Shown: one piece after another, positions 54,939-64,000 of the stretch | Layout of the letters: every line of letters starts with the position of its first letter | Numbering within the stretch: the first letter of the stretch is position 1 | Assembly: GCA_902523665.1 (NCBI GenBank) | Contig: CABZAD010000006.1 | Span: 1-64,000 of the forward strand | DNA from: an uncultured Bacteroidota bacterium | GTDB taxonomy: Bacteria; Bacteroidota; Bacteroidia; Flavobacteriales; Flavobacteriaceae | Direction: 5' to 3' | Length of the DNA: 64,000 nucleotides | Translations under genes and position numbers: made by a program | Notes under the pieces: model-generated | What the model saw: the letters and a program-made list of their open reading frames with translations, nothing else | What the model was told of the DNA's origin: nothing | The model's database searches: none

Positions 54939-56291
54939 TTGATCACTAAAGAAATAAGCATTAAAGATGGTGCCAGCCTGAATCTTAAAGGCATTGCAGT
55001 AACTGAACTTGAAGTCGCAAAAACTAGCTTAAATTATGCTCTAAATCCTGATGACTTCTTTGGTTTAATTCCTCGCATGCTTGTTAAAGAAGGAGACAAA
55101 GTCTCTCTTGGCCAGCCAGTTTTTCACGACAAAAACGATGAATCTATCAAAATAGTTTCACCGGTTAGTGGAAAAGTTATTGAAATTGTAAGAGGAGCTA
55201 AGAGAAAAATATTAAATATTATAATTAATAAAGAAGGTGATAACAGTATCAATTTTAAAATACCAAGTCTTTCAAATATTGGTAAGGATATCATTCTTCA
55301 ACTTCTTACAGAATCAGGATCTCTTGCTTTTATAAGACAGAGGCCATACAATATAGTTGCAAGACCTAGTAAACTTCCCAAATCTATTTTTGTATCAATC
55401 CACTCTACTGCGCCTTATGCGGCTGATTATGATTTTATTCTAAGAAAAAGAATGAATGAGTTTCAAATTGGTATTGATATGATGAGTAGATTGATAGGTA
55501 AGCCAATAAATCTCTCAATTTCTCACAGTTGTAAAATTAAAAATGCTAATCTTAAGAATGTTGAAATATTTAAAATCAAAGGTGCACATCCCTCAGGAAA
55601 CGAAAGCTTTCAAATCAATAGAATTGATCCCCTCAATTCCGGTGAAATAGTATGGGTAATTAAACCAGAGGACGTCGCAAATATTGGATCTTTTTTTGAG
55701 ACAGGTGTTTTTAATCCTAAAAGAACTGTAGCTGTCTCGGGGGACTCTTTGAAATCACCTAAGTACTATGATACCATTATAGGATCGTCTATTTCTTCTT
55801 TAGTAGACTCAAAAGAATTATCTAACATAGAAGATTATAGATTTATAAATGGCGATCCTCTTTCAGGATCTAAAGTTGAATATTCAGACTTTCTAGGATT
55901 TTACAATAATACTTTAAGCGTTATTAGGGAAGGCAATCAGTTTAGAATGTTAGGGTGGCTTCCTTTTATGTACAACAATATTCCAAGTTTTTCAAAAACA
56001 TCTTTATCTTGGTTGCTAGGCGGTGAAAAAAAAGTCAATACAAATCTAAATGGAGAGGAGAGAGCAATTGTCGTAACTGGAGAAATGGAAAAATATTTTC
56101 CGATGGATATATTTCCCATGCAATTAATCAAAGCGTGTATGAGAGGAGATATAGAAAAAATGGAATCTTTGGGTATTTATGAAGTTGTCCCAGAAGATTT
56201 TGGTTTAGTTGATTTTTCTTGTACTTCAAAAATTGAAGCTCAAGAAATAGTTAAAAGTGGAATTGAAATAATGTTAAAAGAAGTAGGCTAA
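54939..56291 (+). CDS. nqrA: Na+-translocating NADH:quinone reductase, subunit A
   Basis: 450 residues, TTG start. Peripheral cytoplasmic subunit of the Na+-NQR complex. LNYALNPDDFFGLIPRMLVKEGDKVSLGQPVFHDK has the lipoyl-like hairpin seen in NqrA and RnfC; AGAHP-like KGAHPSGNESFQINRIDPL and YEVVPEDFGLVDFSCTSKIEAQEIV complete the family. First of seven closely packed genes (nqrABCDEF, apbE), ending 1 bp into nqrB. The complex couples NADH oxidation to Na+ export. Confidence 0.95.
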   Translation: MITKEISIKDGASLNLKGIAVTELEVAKTSLNYALNPDDFFGLIPRMLVKEGDKVSLGQPVFHDKNDESIKIVSPVSGKVIEIVRGAKRKILNIIINKEGDNSINFKIPSLSNIGKDIILQLLTESGSLAFIRQRPYNIVARPSKLPKSIFVSIHSTAPYAADYDFILRKRMNEFQIGIDMMSRLIGKPINLSISHSCKIKNANLKNVEIFKIKGAHPSGNESFQINRIDPLNSGEIVWVIKPEDVANIGSFFETGVFNPKRTVAVSGDSLKSPKYYDTIIGSSISSLVDSKELSNIEDYRFINGDPLSGSKVEYSDFLGFYNNTLSVIREGNQFRMLGWLPFMYNNIPSFSKTSLSWLLGGEKKVNTNLNGEERAIVVTGEMEKYFPMDIFPMQLIKACMRGDIEKMESLGIYEVVPEDFGLVDFSCTSKIEAQEIVKSGIEIMLKEVG

Positions 56292-57448
56292 TGGATTTTA
56301 TCAGAAAACAAGTTGATGTATTAAAAAAGCCTTTTACTAAGGGAGGCAAATTAGAGAAGTTGTATCCGGCATTTAACGCGTTTGAGACTATGCTTTTTGT
56401 CCCTGATCACACTACCTCAAGAGGCTCCCATATTCGTGATGGCGTTGATTTAAAAAGAACAATGATAACAGTTATAATAGCTCTTGTTCCTGCTCTTTTT
56501 TATGGTATGTATAATACAGGATATCAATATTATATTCAAACTGATATTCAGTTTACTTTTATTGATGCTGTCCTGCATGGTGCATATAAAATTTTTCCAA
56601 TGATCGCTGTTTCTTATGCTGTTGGTTTAGCAATTGAATTTGCATTTGCAGTTTACAGAAATCACCCAGTTAATGAAGGTTATTTAGTTACAGGACTTCT
56701 TATACCAATGATAATGCCAATCGATATGCCTCTTTGGATGCTTGCAATATCTGTAGTATTTGCTGTATTAATTGCAAAAGAAGCTTTTGGTGGAACTGGA
56801 ATGAATATTTTAAATCCTGCTTTAACTGCTCGTGCTTTTGCATTTTTTGCATATCCTACTTTTATGTCAGGTGATAAAGTATGGGTTTCTGAAGCAACTA
56901 ATGTTGATGGAATTTCTGGTGAAACAATTCTAGGAACTTTAGCTGCTAACGGAGAAGTTGCATATTCATCAGCTAGTATGTTTATGGGGTCAATACCTGG
57001 ATCAGTTGCTGAGACTTCTGTTTTCTTTGTCTTAATTGGAGCATTGATTCTAATCTTAACTGGAGTGGGTAGTTGGAGGATTATGGTAAGTGGAGTAATC
57101 GGAGCTTCAGTAGTTGGAATTTTATTTAATCTTTGGGGAGCAAATTCTCTTATGAGTTTTGAATGGTATAACCATCTGTTAGTTGGAGGTTTTGCATTTG
57201 GTATTGTTTTTATGGCTACTGATCCGGTTTCAGCTGCTCAAACAACAAAGGGTAAATGGATATATGGATTTCTAGTTGGTGTATTTTGTATACTTATCAG
57301 AGTATTTAATCCTGCCTATCCGGAAGGAGTAATGCTCGCAATTTTATTAATGAACGTTTTTGCTCCATTGATAGACCACTACGTAATAGAATCTAATATG
57401 AGTATGAGAAGAAAAAGATGGCAAGGTGTTAAATTAGAAACTACATAA
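56291..57448 (+). CDS. nqrB: Na+-translocating NADH:quinone reductase, subunit B
   Basis: 385 residues, about ten membrane spans. DGVDLKRTMITVIIAL near the N-terminus, the flavinylation site VDGISGETILG (Thr212, FMN attached by ApbE), GGTGMNILNPALTARAF and FMATDPVSAAQTTKGKW follow. The last matches the RnfD/NqrB family. Overlaps both neighbours by 1 bp. Confidence 0.96.
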   Translation: MDFIRKQVDVLKKPFTKGGKLEKLYPAFNAFETMLFVPDHTTSRGSHIRDGVDLKRTMITVIIALVPALFYGMYNTGYQYYIQTDIQFTFIDAVLHGAYKIFPMIAVSYAVGLAIEFAFAVYRNHPVNEGYLVTGLLIPMIMPIDMPLWMLAISVVFAVLIAKEAFGGTGMNILNPALTARAFAFFAYPTFMSGDKVWVSEATNVDGISGETILGTLAANGEVAYSSASMFMGSIPGSVAETSVFFVLIGALILILTGVGSWRIMVSGVIGASVVGILFNLWGANSLMSFEWYNHLLVGGFAFGIVFMATDPVSAAQTTKGKWIYGFLVGVFCILIRVFNPAYPEGVMLAILLMNVFAPLIDHYVIESNMSMRRKRWQGVKLETT

Positions 57449-58164
57449 TGAATAGAGAGTCAAATAAACATACATACATTTTTGCCGCTATTATGGTTGT
57501 CTCTGTAGCTTCTGTGTTATCCTTTACATCAGAGTCATTAAAAGATCTTCAGAGTTCAAACATAAAAAAAGAGAAGATGCAAAATATTCTCTCATCGGTT
57601 GGAATTAATGTAAGTAGAGATGAATCAGAATCACTATATGGTGATTATATTAAAGAGGAGCTCTCTTTAAAGTCTGATGGATCAGTTGATGAACAATTAA
57701 GTGCGTTTAATATTAATCTTGCATTGGAAATAAAAAAAAATCAAGATATTCAAAGATTTCCCTTGTATGTAGCTAATGTACAAAATCAAAAATTTTATGT
57801 AATACCCTTAAGAGGAGCAGGTTTATGGGCAGAAATTTGGGGTTATATTGCCTTAAAAGAGGATATCAATACAATAAAGGGAGTCTCATTTGATCATAAG
57901 TCAGAAACAGCTGGTCTAGGTGCAGAAATAACTGAAGATTGGTTTATTGATAGTTTTAATGATGAAAAAATCAGGGACTCAGACGGAAATTTTGTAGGAG
58001 TATATCTTACAAAGACAAATAATGATCCTGGTAATTCTGACAAAATGGATAATGAAATTGATGCAATTTCTGGTGCTACAATTACTGGTGATGGTGTATC
58101 TGACATGATTATTGAAAGAATAGAAAACTACTTGCCATATTTTAACAGTTTAAATAATGAGTAA
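57448..58164 (+). CDS. nqrC: Na+-translocating NADH:quinone reductase, subunit C
   Basis: 238 residues, one N-terminal membrane helix and a periplasmic FMN-binding domain. The attachment site is DAISGATITGDGV, Thr211, with the standard S-G-A-T. PLRGAGLWAEIWGYIAL and HKSETAGLGAEI belong to the FMN-binding domain. It overlaps nqrD by 8 bp. Confidence 0.96.
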   Translation: MNRESNKHTYIFAAIMVVSVASVLSFTSESLKDLQSSNIKKEKMQNILSSVGINVSRDESESLYGDYIKEELSLKSDGSVDEQLSAFNINLALEIKKNQDIQRFPLYVANVQNQKFYVIPLRGAGLWAEIWGYIALKEDINTIKGVSFDHKSETAGLGAEITEDWFIDSFNDEKIRDSDGNFVGVYLTKTNNDPGNSDKMDNEIDAISGATITGDGVSDMIIERIENYLPYFNSLNNE

Positions 58165-58804
58165 AGAAAAAGAGCCTTTATTTTCAAAAAAGAATAGAGC
58201 ATTACTTACTGATCCACTAGATGACGATAATCCAATCACAGTACAGGTTTTAGGTATTTGTTCTGCTCTAGCAATTACTGTTAAGCTTGAGCCTGCAGTT
58301 GTTATGACACTTTCAGTAATTTTTGTAATGGCAGCAGGAAATGTTATTGTCTCTATATTAAGAAATATTATACCAACAAGAATAAGAATTATTGTGCAGC
58401 TATTAGTTGTAGCAACACTTGTTGCACTTGTCGATCAATTTTTAAAAGCATATGCTTATGACGTTAGTAAACAATTAGCAATTTTTATTGGATTAATAAT
58501 TACAAATTGTATAATAATGGGAAGATTTGAGGCTTTTGCTCTTGGTAATGGTGTTTGGAAATCTTTTCTGGATGGAGTTGGAAATGCTGCTGGATATGGA
58601 TGGATTTTAATTGTTGTCGCTTTTGTTAGAGAACTATTCGGTTCTGGAGAACTATGGGGAATCCCTATAATTCCTAAGTTTGTGTATGATTTAGGCTATG
58701 AAGATAATGGACTTATGCTTCTCTCACCAATGGCATTAATTGTAGTTGGTATTTATATATGGATTCAGAGATATTACAACAGAAAACTAATAGAGAACGA
58801 TTAA
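58157..58804 (+). CDS. nqrD: Na+-translocating NADH:quinone reductase, subunit D
   Basis: 215 residues, six membrane spans. NPITVQVLGICSALAIT, ITNCIIMGRFEAFALGN and GWILIVVAFVRELFGSG are hallmark blocks of the NqrD/RnfE family; the Cys residues in the first and second blocks are the ligands of the intramembrane Fe cluster shared with NqrE. It directly precedes nqrE. Confidence 0.96.
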   Translation: MSKEKEPLFSKKNRALLTDPLDDDNPITVQVLGICSALAITVKLEPAVVMTLSVIFVMAAGNVIVSILRNIIPTRIRIIVQLLVVATLVALVDQFLKAYAYDVSKQLAIFIGLIITNCIIMGRFEAFALGNGVWKSFLDGVGNAAGYGWILIVVAFVRELFGSGELWGIPIIPKFVYDLGYEDNGLMLLSPMALIVVGIYIWIQRYYNRKLIEND

Positions 58805-59422
58805 ATGGAAGACTTAGTTAACTTATTTATTAAGAGTATATTCATTGAAAATATGGTATTTGCCTATTTTCTTGGTATGTGTTCCTATCTTGCAGTTTCA
58901 AAAACTGTAAAAACAGCTGATGGACTGGGTAAAGCAGTAATATTTGTTTTGACAATCTCTGTTCCTATCAATTATTTAATTGACCAGTATTTGTTAGCTC
59001 CTGGAGCACTTACATGGATAGGACCTCAGTTTCAAGATGTAAATTTATCTTTTTTAACATTTATAATGTTTATAGCTGTTATTGCATCAATGGTTCAATT
59101 AGTTGAAATGATTGTTGAAAAACTATCTCCTACTTTATACGGAAGTTTAGGAATATTTCTTCCTCTTATTGCTGTTAACTGTGCAATACTTGGAGGCTCA
59201 CTATTTATGCAACAAAAAGATTTTATAAATACTTTTGAGTCAGCTGTTTATGGTTTTGGTTCTGGAATTGGTTGGTATTTGGCAATAGTTGCAATAGCTG
59301 CAATTAGGGAAAAAATTACATATTCTAGTATTCCAGATCCACTAAGAGGTCTTGGAATAACTTTTATAATTACTGGTTTAATGGCTCTTGGTTTTATGAG
59401 TTTTATGGGAATAAAAATTTAA
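58805..59422 (+). CDS. nqrE: Na+-translocating NADH:quinone reductase, subunit E
   Basis: 205 residues, six membrane spans in inverted topology to Nqr[18 protein letters not shown] and [19 protein letters not shown] contain the two Cys for the shared Fe site. Complete and of normal length, 4 bp before nqrF. Confidence 0.96.
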   Translation: MEDLVNLFIKSIFIENMVFAYFLGMCSYLAVSKTVKTADGLGKAVIFVLTISVPINYLIDQYLLAPGALTWIGPQFQDVNLSFLTFIMFIAVIASMVQLVEMIVEKLSPTLYGSLGIFLPLIAVNCAILGGSLFMQQKDFINTFESAVYGFGSGIGWYLAIVAIAAIREKITYSSIPDPLRGLGITFIITGLMALGFMSFMGIKI

Positions 59423-59426
59423 AATA

Positions 59427-60722
59427 ATGGATATAAATGTAATTATTGCTAGTACAGTTGGTCTTTTTGTAATAACTCTTCTTTTAGTTACTATGCTATT
59501 AGTTGCAAAAGAGAAACTTTTACCATCTGGTCCTGTAAAACTTATGATAAATGGTGAAAAGGATGTTGAAGTTAGCTCGGGTGATACCTTGTTAACTACT
59601 CTTGGTAATAATAAAATATTTCTTCCATCAGCATGTGGTGGGGGTGGAACATGTGTTCAATGTAGATGTCAAGTATTAGAAGGGGGTGGTGAAATATTAC
59701 CTACAGAGGAACCTCATTTTACTAGAAAAGAAATATCTGATGGTTGGAGACTCGGATGTCAAGTTAAAGTAAAACAGGATATGAAAATTGAAGTTCCTGA
59801 AGAAGTCTTTGGTATAAAAAAGTGGCAAGCTAAGGTCAAAAGTAATTATAATGTTGCATCGTTTATCAAAGAGTTTGTTATTGAAATTCCTGAGGAAATG
59901 GATTATAAAGCTGGAGGATATATTCAAATTGAAATACCAGAGTGTGATATTAATTATCAGGATATAGATATTACATCTCATCCTGAAGAACATCCAGATG
60001 ATCCACTAAAATTTAAACATGAATGGGATAACTTTAACCTATGGCCACTTAACATGAAGAATAATGAAACTGTTGAAAGAGCATACTCAATGGCATCTTA
60101 TCCAGCTGAAGGAAGGGAAATAATGTTAAACGTCAGAATAGCAACCCCGCCATGGGATAGTAAAAAAAATAATTGGATGTCTGTAAATCCTGGTATTGCA
60201 TCCTCTTATATTTTTTCAAAAAAACCTGGAGATACTGTAACAATTTCAGGCCCTTATGGTGAATTCTTTATTAATGATTCAGATGCAGAGATGCTCTATG
60301 TTGGGGGAGGTGCTGGAATGGCACCAATGAGATCTCATTTATATGAATTATTTAGAACTATCAAGACAGGTAGAAAAGTTACTTTCTGGTATGGTGGTAG
60401 ATCCAAAAGAGAGCTTTTTTATGTTGAACATTTCAGGGCTTTAGAAAAGGATTTTCCAAATTTTAAATTTTATATCGCTTTATCAGAACCTCTTGAGGAG
60501 GATAATTGGAAAGTTAAAGATTCCCTTGAGGGAGACGGTGATGGTTTTGTAGGGTTTATTCATCAAGTGGTTATTGATAATTATCTTTCCAAGCATGATT
60601 CACCAGAGGATATTGAAGTCTATTTCTGTGGGCCTCCTCTAATGAATCAAGCGGTTGATAAAATGGCTGAAGATTTTGGTGTCCCACCAGAAAATGTAAG
60701 GTTTGATGACTTCGGCGGTTAA
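59427..60722 (+). CDS. nqrF: Na+-translocating NADH:quinone reductase, subunit F
   Basis: 431 residues. N-terminal helix, then a 2Fe-2S domain with Cys70, Cys76, Cys79 and Cys111 ([10 protein letters not shown] and LGCQV), an FAD domain ([20 protein letters not shown]) and an NADH domain ([26 protein letters not shown]). The NADH entry point of the complex. It overlaps apbE by 1 bp. Confidence 0.97.
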   Translation: MDINVIIASTVGLFVITLLLVTMLLVAKEKLLPSGPVKLMINGEKDVEVSSGDTLLTTLGNNKIFLPSACGGGGTCVQCRCQVLEGGGEILPTEEPHFTRKEISDGWRLGCQVKVKQDMKIEVPEEVFGIKKWQAKVKSNYNVASFIKEFVIEIPEEMDYKAGGYIQIEIPECDINYQDIDITSHPEEHPDDPLKFKHEWDNFNLWPLNMKNNETVERAYSMASYPAEGREIMLNVRIATPPWDSKKNNWMSVNPGIASSYIFSKKPGDTVTISGPYGEFFINDSDAEMLYVGGGAGMAPMRSHLYELFRTIKTGRKVTFWYGGRSKRELFYVEHFRALEKDFPNFKFYIALSEPLEEDNWKVKDSLEGDGDGFVGFIHQVVIDNYLSKHDSPEDIEVYFCGPPLMNQAVDKMAEDFGVPPENVRFDDFGG

Positions 60723-61720
60723 TGAATATTTTAGTTAAAATAATTTCTTTTCTATCATTATTACTTATTAGTTGTAATGTTGATTCATTAAATTACAAAA
60801 GGATACAGGGTGATGCTCTTGGCACTACTTACCAAGTGATACTTCAATCTGAGTCTAATTCAAGTAAAATTAAACAGAGTATTGACTCGATTTTTGAGGT
60901 TGTAAATAATTCAATGTCAACATATAGGTCTAATTCAATAATATCTAGAGTTAATCAATCTCAAGATTCAGTTAAAGTTGATAAACATTTTATTGAAGTT
61001 TTTAATAAATCACAAGAGATATGGAAACTCACAAATGGATATTTTGATCCTACAGCTGGTTCTATTGTTAATTTATATGGAATGGGACCAAATATAAATA
61101 TTCAGTCAATTAATAAATATAAAATTGATAGCGTTATGCAATATGTAGGTCTAGACAAAGTATACCTAAACCAACAAAACTATATAGTGAAAGAAAATGA
61201 AAATATTTATATTGATTTTAATGCAATTGCCAAAGGTTATTCTGTAGATTTAATTAAAGATTTATTATTGAGCATAAACTCAAGTAATTTTCTAATTGAG
61301 GTAGGGGGAGAACTGATAACTATGGGTGTGAATGAAAAAAACAAAAAATGGAAAGTTGCAATCCAAAATCCTGTTGATATGAATAGTTATTATTCTGAAA
61401 TTACACTTGATGGAATGTCATTAGCTACTTCTGGAAACTATAGAAAATTTAGGGTTGATTCAGAGACTGGTTTAAGATATGCCCACATTGTTAACCCAAT
61501 TAATGGTAGGTCAATGTCAAATAATATACTAAGTGCCTCAGTAATCACTAATTCTTGTATTGAAGCTGACGCATGGGCAACCAGCTTGATGTTAATGGAT
61601 CCAGAGGAGGCCATAGAAATAATAAATAATACTGAAGATATAGAAGTTTTAATATTGACTGCAATAAATGATCAGATTATACCTATCAAATCTGATGACT
61701 GGGACTTAGTTACTGGGTAA
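60722..61720 (+). CDS. apbE: FAD:protein FMN transferase, lipoprotein
   Basis: 332 residues with lipoprotein signal LLISC (around residue 18). GDALGTTYQVIL, MSTYRSNSIISRVN, YFDPTAGSIVNLYGMGP, DFNAIAKGYSVDLI and EVGGELITMG are the ApbE flavin site. It attaches FMN to the Thr residues of NqrB and NqrC, so its position at the end of the nqr operon fits. It overlaps the convergent methyltransferase gene by 15 bp. Confidence 0.95.
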   Translation: MNILVKIISFLSLLLISCNVDSLNYKRIQGDALGTTYQVILQSESNSSKIKQSIDSIFEVVNNSMSTYRSNSIISRVNQSQDSVKVDKHFIEVFNKSQEIWKLTNGYFDPTAGSIVNLYGMGPNINIQSINKYKIDSVMQYVGLDKVYLNQQNYIVKENENIYIDFNAIAKGYSVDLIKDLLLSINSSNFLIEVGGELITMGVNEKNKKWKVAIQNPVDMNSYYSEITLDGMSLATSGNYRKFRVDSETGLRYAHIVNPINGRSMSNNILSASVITNSCIEADAWATSLMLMDPEEAIEIINNTEDIEVLILTAINDQIIPIKSDDWDLVTG

Positions 61721-62470
61721 CTTTTTTCCAATTGGTATTAAATCATCTTTCATTAGACCATATTTTAGAATTAAATCTTGTGAAATTTTCTTTGAATAGT
61801 TAATCATTTCAACTTTAAATCCTGCCTGCTCAACTCTATCTTTAAAATCCAGTCCATACTCTCTGACATGGTCATATTGTCCAAAATATTTTTCTCTTTG
61901 AATTTTTGACTTAATTGATAAATCTTCAAATGTATTTTCTCTTTTTACATTTATAGGCACTTGTAAAATTGATATACCGTTATACTTTAAAATTCTATAC
62001 ATCTCATCTAATGCTGATTTGTCATCTTCTATATGTTCAAGTACATGATTGCAAATTATTAAATCAAAAGATTCATCTTTAAAGTTAGTAGATGTTAAAT
62101 CTCCTTTGATATCTGCAATTGGAGAATTTAAGTCAAAAGTAAAGTATTCCCAATTTTTTAATTTTTTAAATTTTTTATAAAAAACTTGTTCAGGGGCAAC
62201 ATGTAAGACCTTTAAATTTGAACTTAAAAAATTCGTTTCTTTATCAAGATATAGCCAGAGAAGTCTATGTCTTTCAAGTGATAAAGTACCAGGACATAAA
62301 GCATTTTTCCTAACTGTTTTATACCCATATGATAGAAATTTTGAATAATTACTGTCATCAATCGGATCGGCATATTTTTTTCCGTAAAATATTATTCTGA
62401 GTATCGGTGTTATTAGAAAGCTATATTTTATTAAAAATTTCCTTGGTAGGAATTTCAAAATATACTTCAT
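61706..62470 (-). CDS. Class I SAM-dependent methyltransferase
   Basis: 254 residues. VLHVAPEQVFYKKF is the SAM loop region, FDLNSPIADIKGDLT holds the acidic ribose contact, and FDLIICNHVLEHIEDDKSALDEMYRILKYNG is typical of the methyltransferase type 11 group. A basic N-terminal segment with a short hydrophobic part may attach it to membranes. Substrate unknown. Overlaps map by 4 bp. Confidence 0.87.
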   Translation of the reverse strand: MKYILKFLPRKFLIKYSFLITPILRIIFYGKKYADPIDDSNYSKFLSYGYKTVRKNALCPGTLSLERHRLLWLYLDKETNFLSSNLKVLHVAPEQVFYKKFKKLKNWEYFTFDLNSPIADIKGDLTSTNFKDESFDLIICNHVLEHIEDDKSALDEMYRILKYNGISILQVPINVKRENTFEDLSIKSKIQREKYFGQYDHVREYGLDFKDRVEQAGFKVEMINYSKKISQDLILKYGLMKDDLIPIGKKLPSN

Positions 62471-63279
62471 GAATCAAAAAATTTTTTAAACTTCATTTCT
62501 TCGTTTGAATCAATTCCAAGCTCATCATAAATAAAATTAAATGTAGATAGAATTTCAGGCTCTCCATTTATTATAGCAATATTATGCTCAAAATGAGCAC
62601 TTACTAATCCATCTTGGGTTACAAAAGTCCAACCATCATCTTCTAATCTTATCTTTTCTGTTCCCATATTTATCATAGGTTCAATTGCTAAAACTAATCC
62701 ATCTTTTAAAATTTTACCTGTTCCAGATTTACCATAATTTGGAATTTCAGGTTCTTCATGTAAGTTTTTTCCTAAACCATGACCAACTAATTCTTTAACT
62801 ATTCCATAACCATGTTGATTAACATAATTTTGAATAGCACTGCCAATATCACCAACTCTGTTATTAACCTGCATTTTTTCTATGCCTACATAGAGTGACT
62901 CTTTAGTAACACTCAACAATCTTTCAATATTTTCTGAAACATCTCCAACCTTGAATGTATAAGCATGGTCACCATAGTATCCATCTTTAATTACTCCACA
63001 GTCTACTGATATTATATCACCATTATTAAGTGGTTTATTACATGGAATCCCATGTACAACCTGGTTGTTTACACTTACACATAATGTATTGGGAAAGTTG
63101 TTGTAACCTTTAAATCCAGGTTTTGCATTATTATCAAGAATAAATTCTTCTGCGATTTTATCAAGATATAGTGAATCTACCCCTGGTTTAATTTCTCTCG
63201 CCATTATACCCAAAGTTTTAGATACTAATTGAGCACTATCTCGAATTTTATTTATTTCTTCGATTTGTTTTAATATCAT
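62467..63279 (-). CDS. map: Methionine aminopeptidase, type I
   Basis: 270 residues. Removes the initiator Met. Metal ligands are in ISVDCGVIKDGYYGDHAYTF (two Asp), VGHGLGKNLHEEPEIPNYG (His), LAIEPMIN (Glu) and SAHFEHNIAII (Glu). GFKGYNNFPNTLCVSVNNQVVHGIP provides the substrate His. No N-terminal extension. Overlaps the thioredoxin-like gene by 4 bp. Confidence 0.95.
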   Translation of the reverse strand: MILKQIEEINKIRDSAQLVSKTLGIMAREIKPGVDSLYLDKIAEEFILDNNAKPGFKGYNNFPNTLCVSVNNQVVHGIPCNKPLNNGDIISVDCGVIKDGYYGDHAYTFKVGDVSENIERLLSVTKESLYVGIEKMQVNNRVGDIGSAIQNYVNQHGYGIVKELVGHGLGKNLHEEPEIPNYGKSGTGKILKDGLVLAIEPMINMGTEKIRLEDDGWTFVTQDGLVSAHFEHNIAIINGEPEILSTFNFIYDELGIDSNEEMKFKKFFDS

Positions 63280-63776
63280 TCTGAATAATATACGTTTATG
63301 TACCCCATATTATTTACTATTTTATAGATATCCTTCTCTAAATTTTCATAAGGAAATTCAACTATTCTATTTTCTTCATTTGAATTTTTGAGAAAGATAA
63401 TAGTGGGAGTATTTGTTATGTTTTTGCCTATTTCAAGTCCATTTGTAGTTTTCTTATCAGAATTTAATAAAATTATCCTGAGATTTTCTTTAGAAAAATT
63501 TAATGAATTTAAAATTTTTAAAAATCTTGGAACTTCTCTTTCACTATCATGACATTTAGTATTCATAAAAATTTCGATATTAAATTCATTTAATTTTGAG
63601 AAATCTTTATTTAGAGTAATATCATCTACTATATATGATTCATAATTTTTTTGAAACCAAGCAGTGTTTGGAGAGTTAAATAAGTAATCAGTATCAACCT
63701 CTCCCTCCACTAATTGGTAGTTATTAGAGGTACAAGCTACAATTGAAATAGCAATAAAATAAATTATATTTTTCAA
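63276..63776 (-). CDS. Thioredoxin-like (TlpA-type) lipoprotein with a single active-site Cys
   Basis: 166 residues; lipoprotein signal VAC near residue 15. IEIFMNTKCHDSEREVPRFLKILNSL matches the active-site helix of TlpA/thioredoxin-fold proteins, but the C-x-x-C reads C-H-D-S, leaving one Cys. TNTPTIIFLKN keeps the cis-Pro. It may act as a monothiol reductase or chaperone; function unknown. Overlaps gpmI by 4 bp. Confidence 0.78.
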   Translation of the reverse strand: MKNIIYFIAISIVACTSNNYQLVEGEVDTDYLFNSPNTAWFQKNYESYIVDDITLNKDFSKLNEFNIEIFMNTKCHDSEREVPRFLKILNSLNFSKENLRIILLNSDKKTTNGLEIGKNITNTPTIIFLKNSNEENRIVEFPYENLEKDIYKIVNNMGYINVYYSE

Positions 63777-64000
63777 TTTATTAAGGATTTTCCACTCATC
63801 TCATCTGGTTTTTGAACACCCAGTATATCTAGTACTGTAGGCGCAATATCAGCTAATATTCCATTATTTATCTTATTGCTATTTGAGTTTACAATAATGA
63901 TTGGAACAGGGCTCACTGTATGCGACGTATTTTCAGATCCATCACTATTTATCATTATTTCGCAATTTCCATGGTCAGCAATTATAATGGTTACATAGTC
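63773..64000 (-). CDS. gpmI: Cofactor-independent phosphoglycerate mutase, C-terminal end (continues past window)
   Basis: About 75 codons of the C-terminus; the frame is open to the window edge. TIIIADHGNCEIM carries the metal-binding Asp and His of the phosphatase domain, then TSHTVSPVPIIIVN and LADIAPTVLDILGVQKPDEMSGKSLI are the standard GpmI ending. The tracked Met (63955) is internal. It interconverts 2- and 3-phosphoglycerate in glycolysis. Confidence 0.92.
   Translation of the reverse strand, partial: DYVTIIIADHGNCEIMINSDGSENTSHTVSPVPIIIVNSNSNKINNGILADIAPTVLDILGVQKPDEMSGKSLIN

Noticed and set aside
1-64000. CRISPR arrays, insertion sequences, prophage or integrative element
   Set aside because: No spaced direct repeats, transposase, integrase or phage genes; both tRNA genes lack a repeated 3' end nearby.

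Overview
The window is a gene-dense, AT-rich stretch of a Bacteroidota chromosome, most likely a marine Flavobacteriia-type organism with a compact genome. Evidence: exact or near matches to the Bacteroidota promoter (TTTG, 19-21 nt, TAnnTTTG); a DAHP synthase fused to chorismate mutase; MetY/MetX methionine synthesis; a bifunctional-nuclease protein with a UVR tail; many lipoproteins and signal peptides; and sodium bioenergetics (NhaD, Na+-NQR, membrane pyrophosphatase). I see no phage, insertion sequence, plasmid or CRISPR signal. No gene-free stretch exceeds about 175 bases.

Layout. 1-6.5 kb: end of anmK, a secreted protein of unknown family (copy A), nhaD, folC, an outer-membrane beta-barrel protein, then on the minus strand a DUF1295 membrane protein and a homocysteine S-methyltransferase. 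6.5-13.3 kb: tRNA-Val, an S9 peptidase, a lipoprotein sulfatase, an SDR oxidoreductase, and copies C and B of the unknown secreted family. Five one-base frameshifts fall in this stretch, in four genes; I found none elsewhere. 13.3-18.6 kb: a glycerol block (glpK, glpD, glpF, an SDR, a glycerophosphodiester phosphodiesterase). 18.6-30.5 kb: housekeeping and envelope genes (methyltransferase, UPF0173 hydrolase, M48 protease, asparaginase-family hydrolase, coiled-coil CdsZ-like protein, NIF3, lpxK, lipA, an Nramp-like carrier, ruvC, an M20 dipeptidase). 30.5-37 kb: tRNA-Leu, two amidohydrolases, an alkaline phosphatase, waaA and a DegT aminotransferase. 37-43.7 kb: fabD, folA, thyA, a BFN nuclease, pdhB, hppA and a deoxynucleoside kinase.

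43.7-53.2 kb holds two regulated amino-acid operons. metK-metY-metX-osmC is preceded by a good match to the SAM-II riboswitch. pheA-tyrA-aroG/CM-aminotransferase-rsmG-PPIase is preceded by a complete transcription attenuator that the ORF track misses: a canonical promoter, a 21-codon leader peptide with eight Phe/Tyr codons in eleven, mutually exclusive hairpins, and a terminator ending 2 nt before the pheA start codon. 53.2-64 kb: pruA, the whole nqrABCDEF-apbE operon, then on the minus strand a methyltransferase, map, a thioredoxin-like lipoprotein and the end of gpmI.

Together the genes describe an aerobic heterotroph that uses glycerol phosphodiesters, peptides and sulfated compounds and runs a sodium cycle. 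The least understood parts are the three-member secreted family, whose copies share an upstream element, and the aromatic attenuator.
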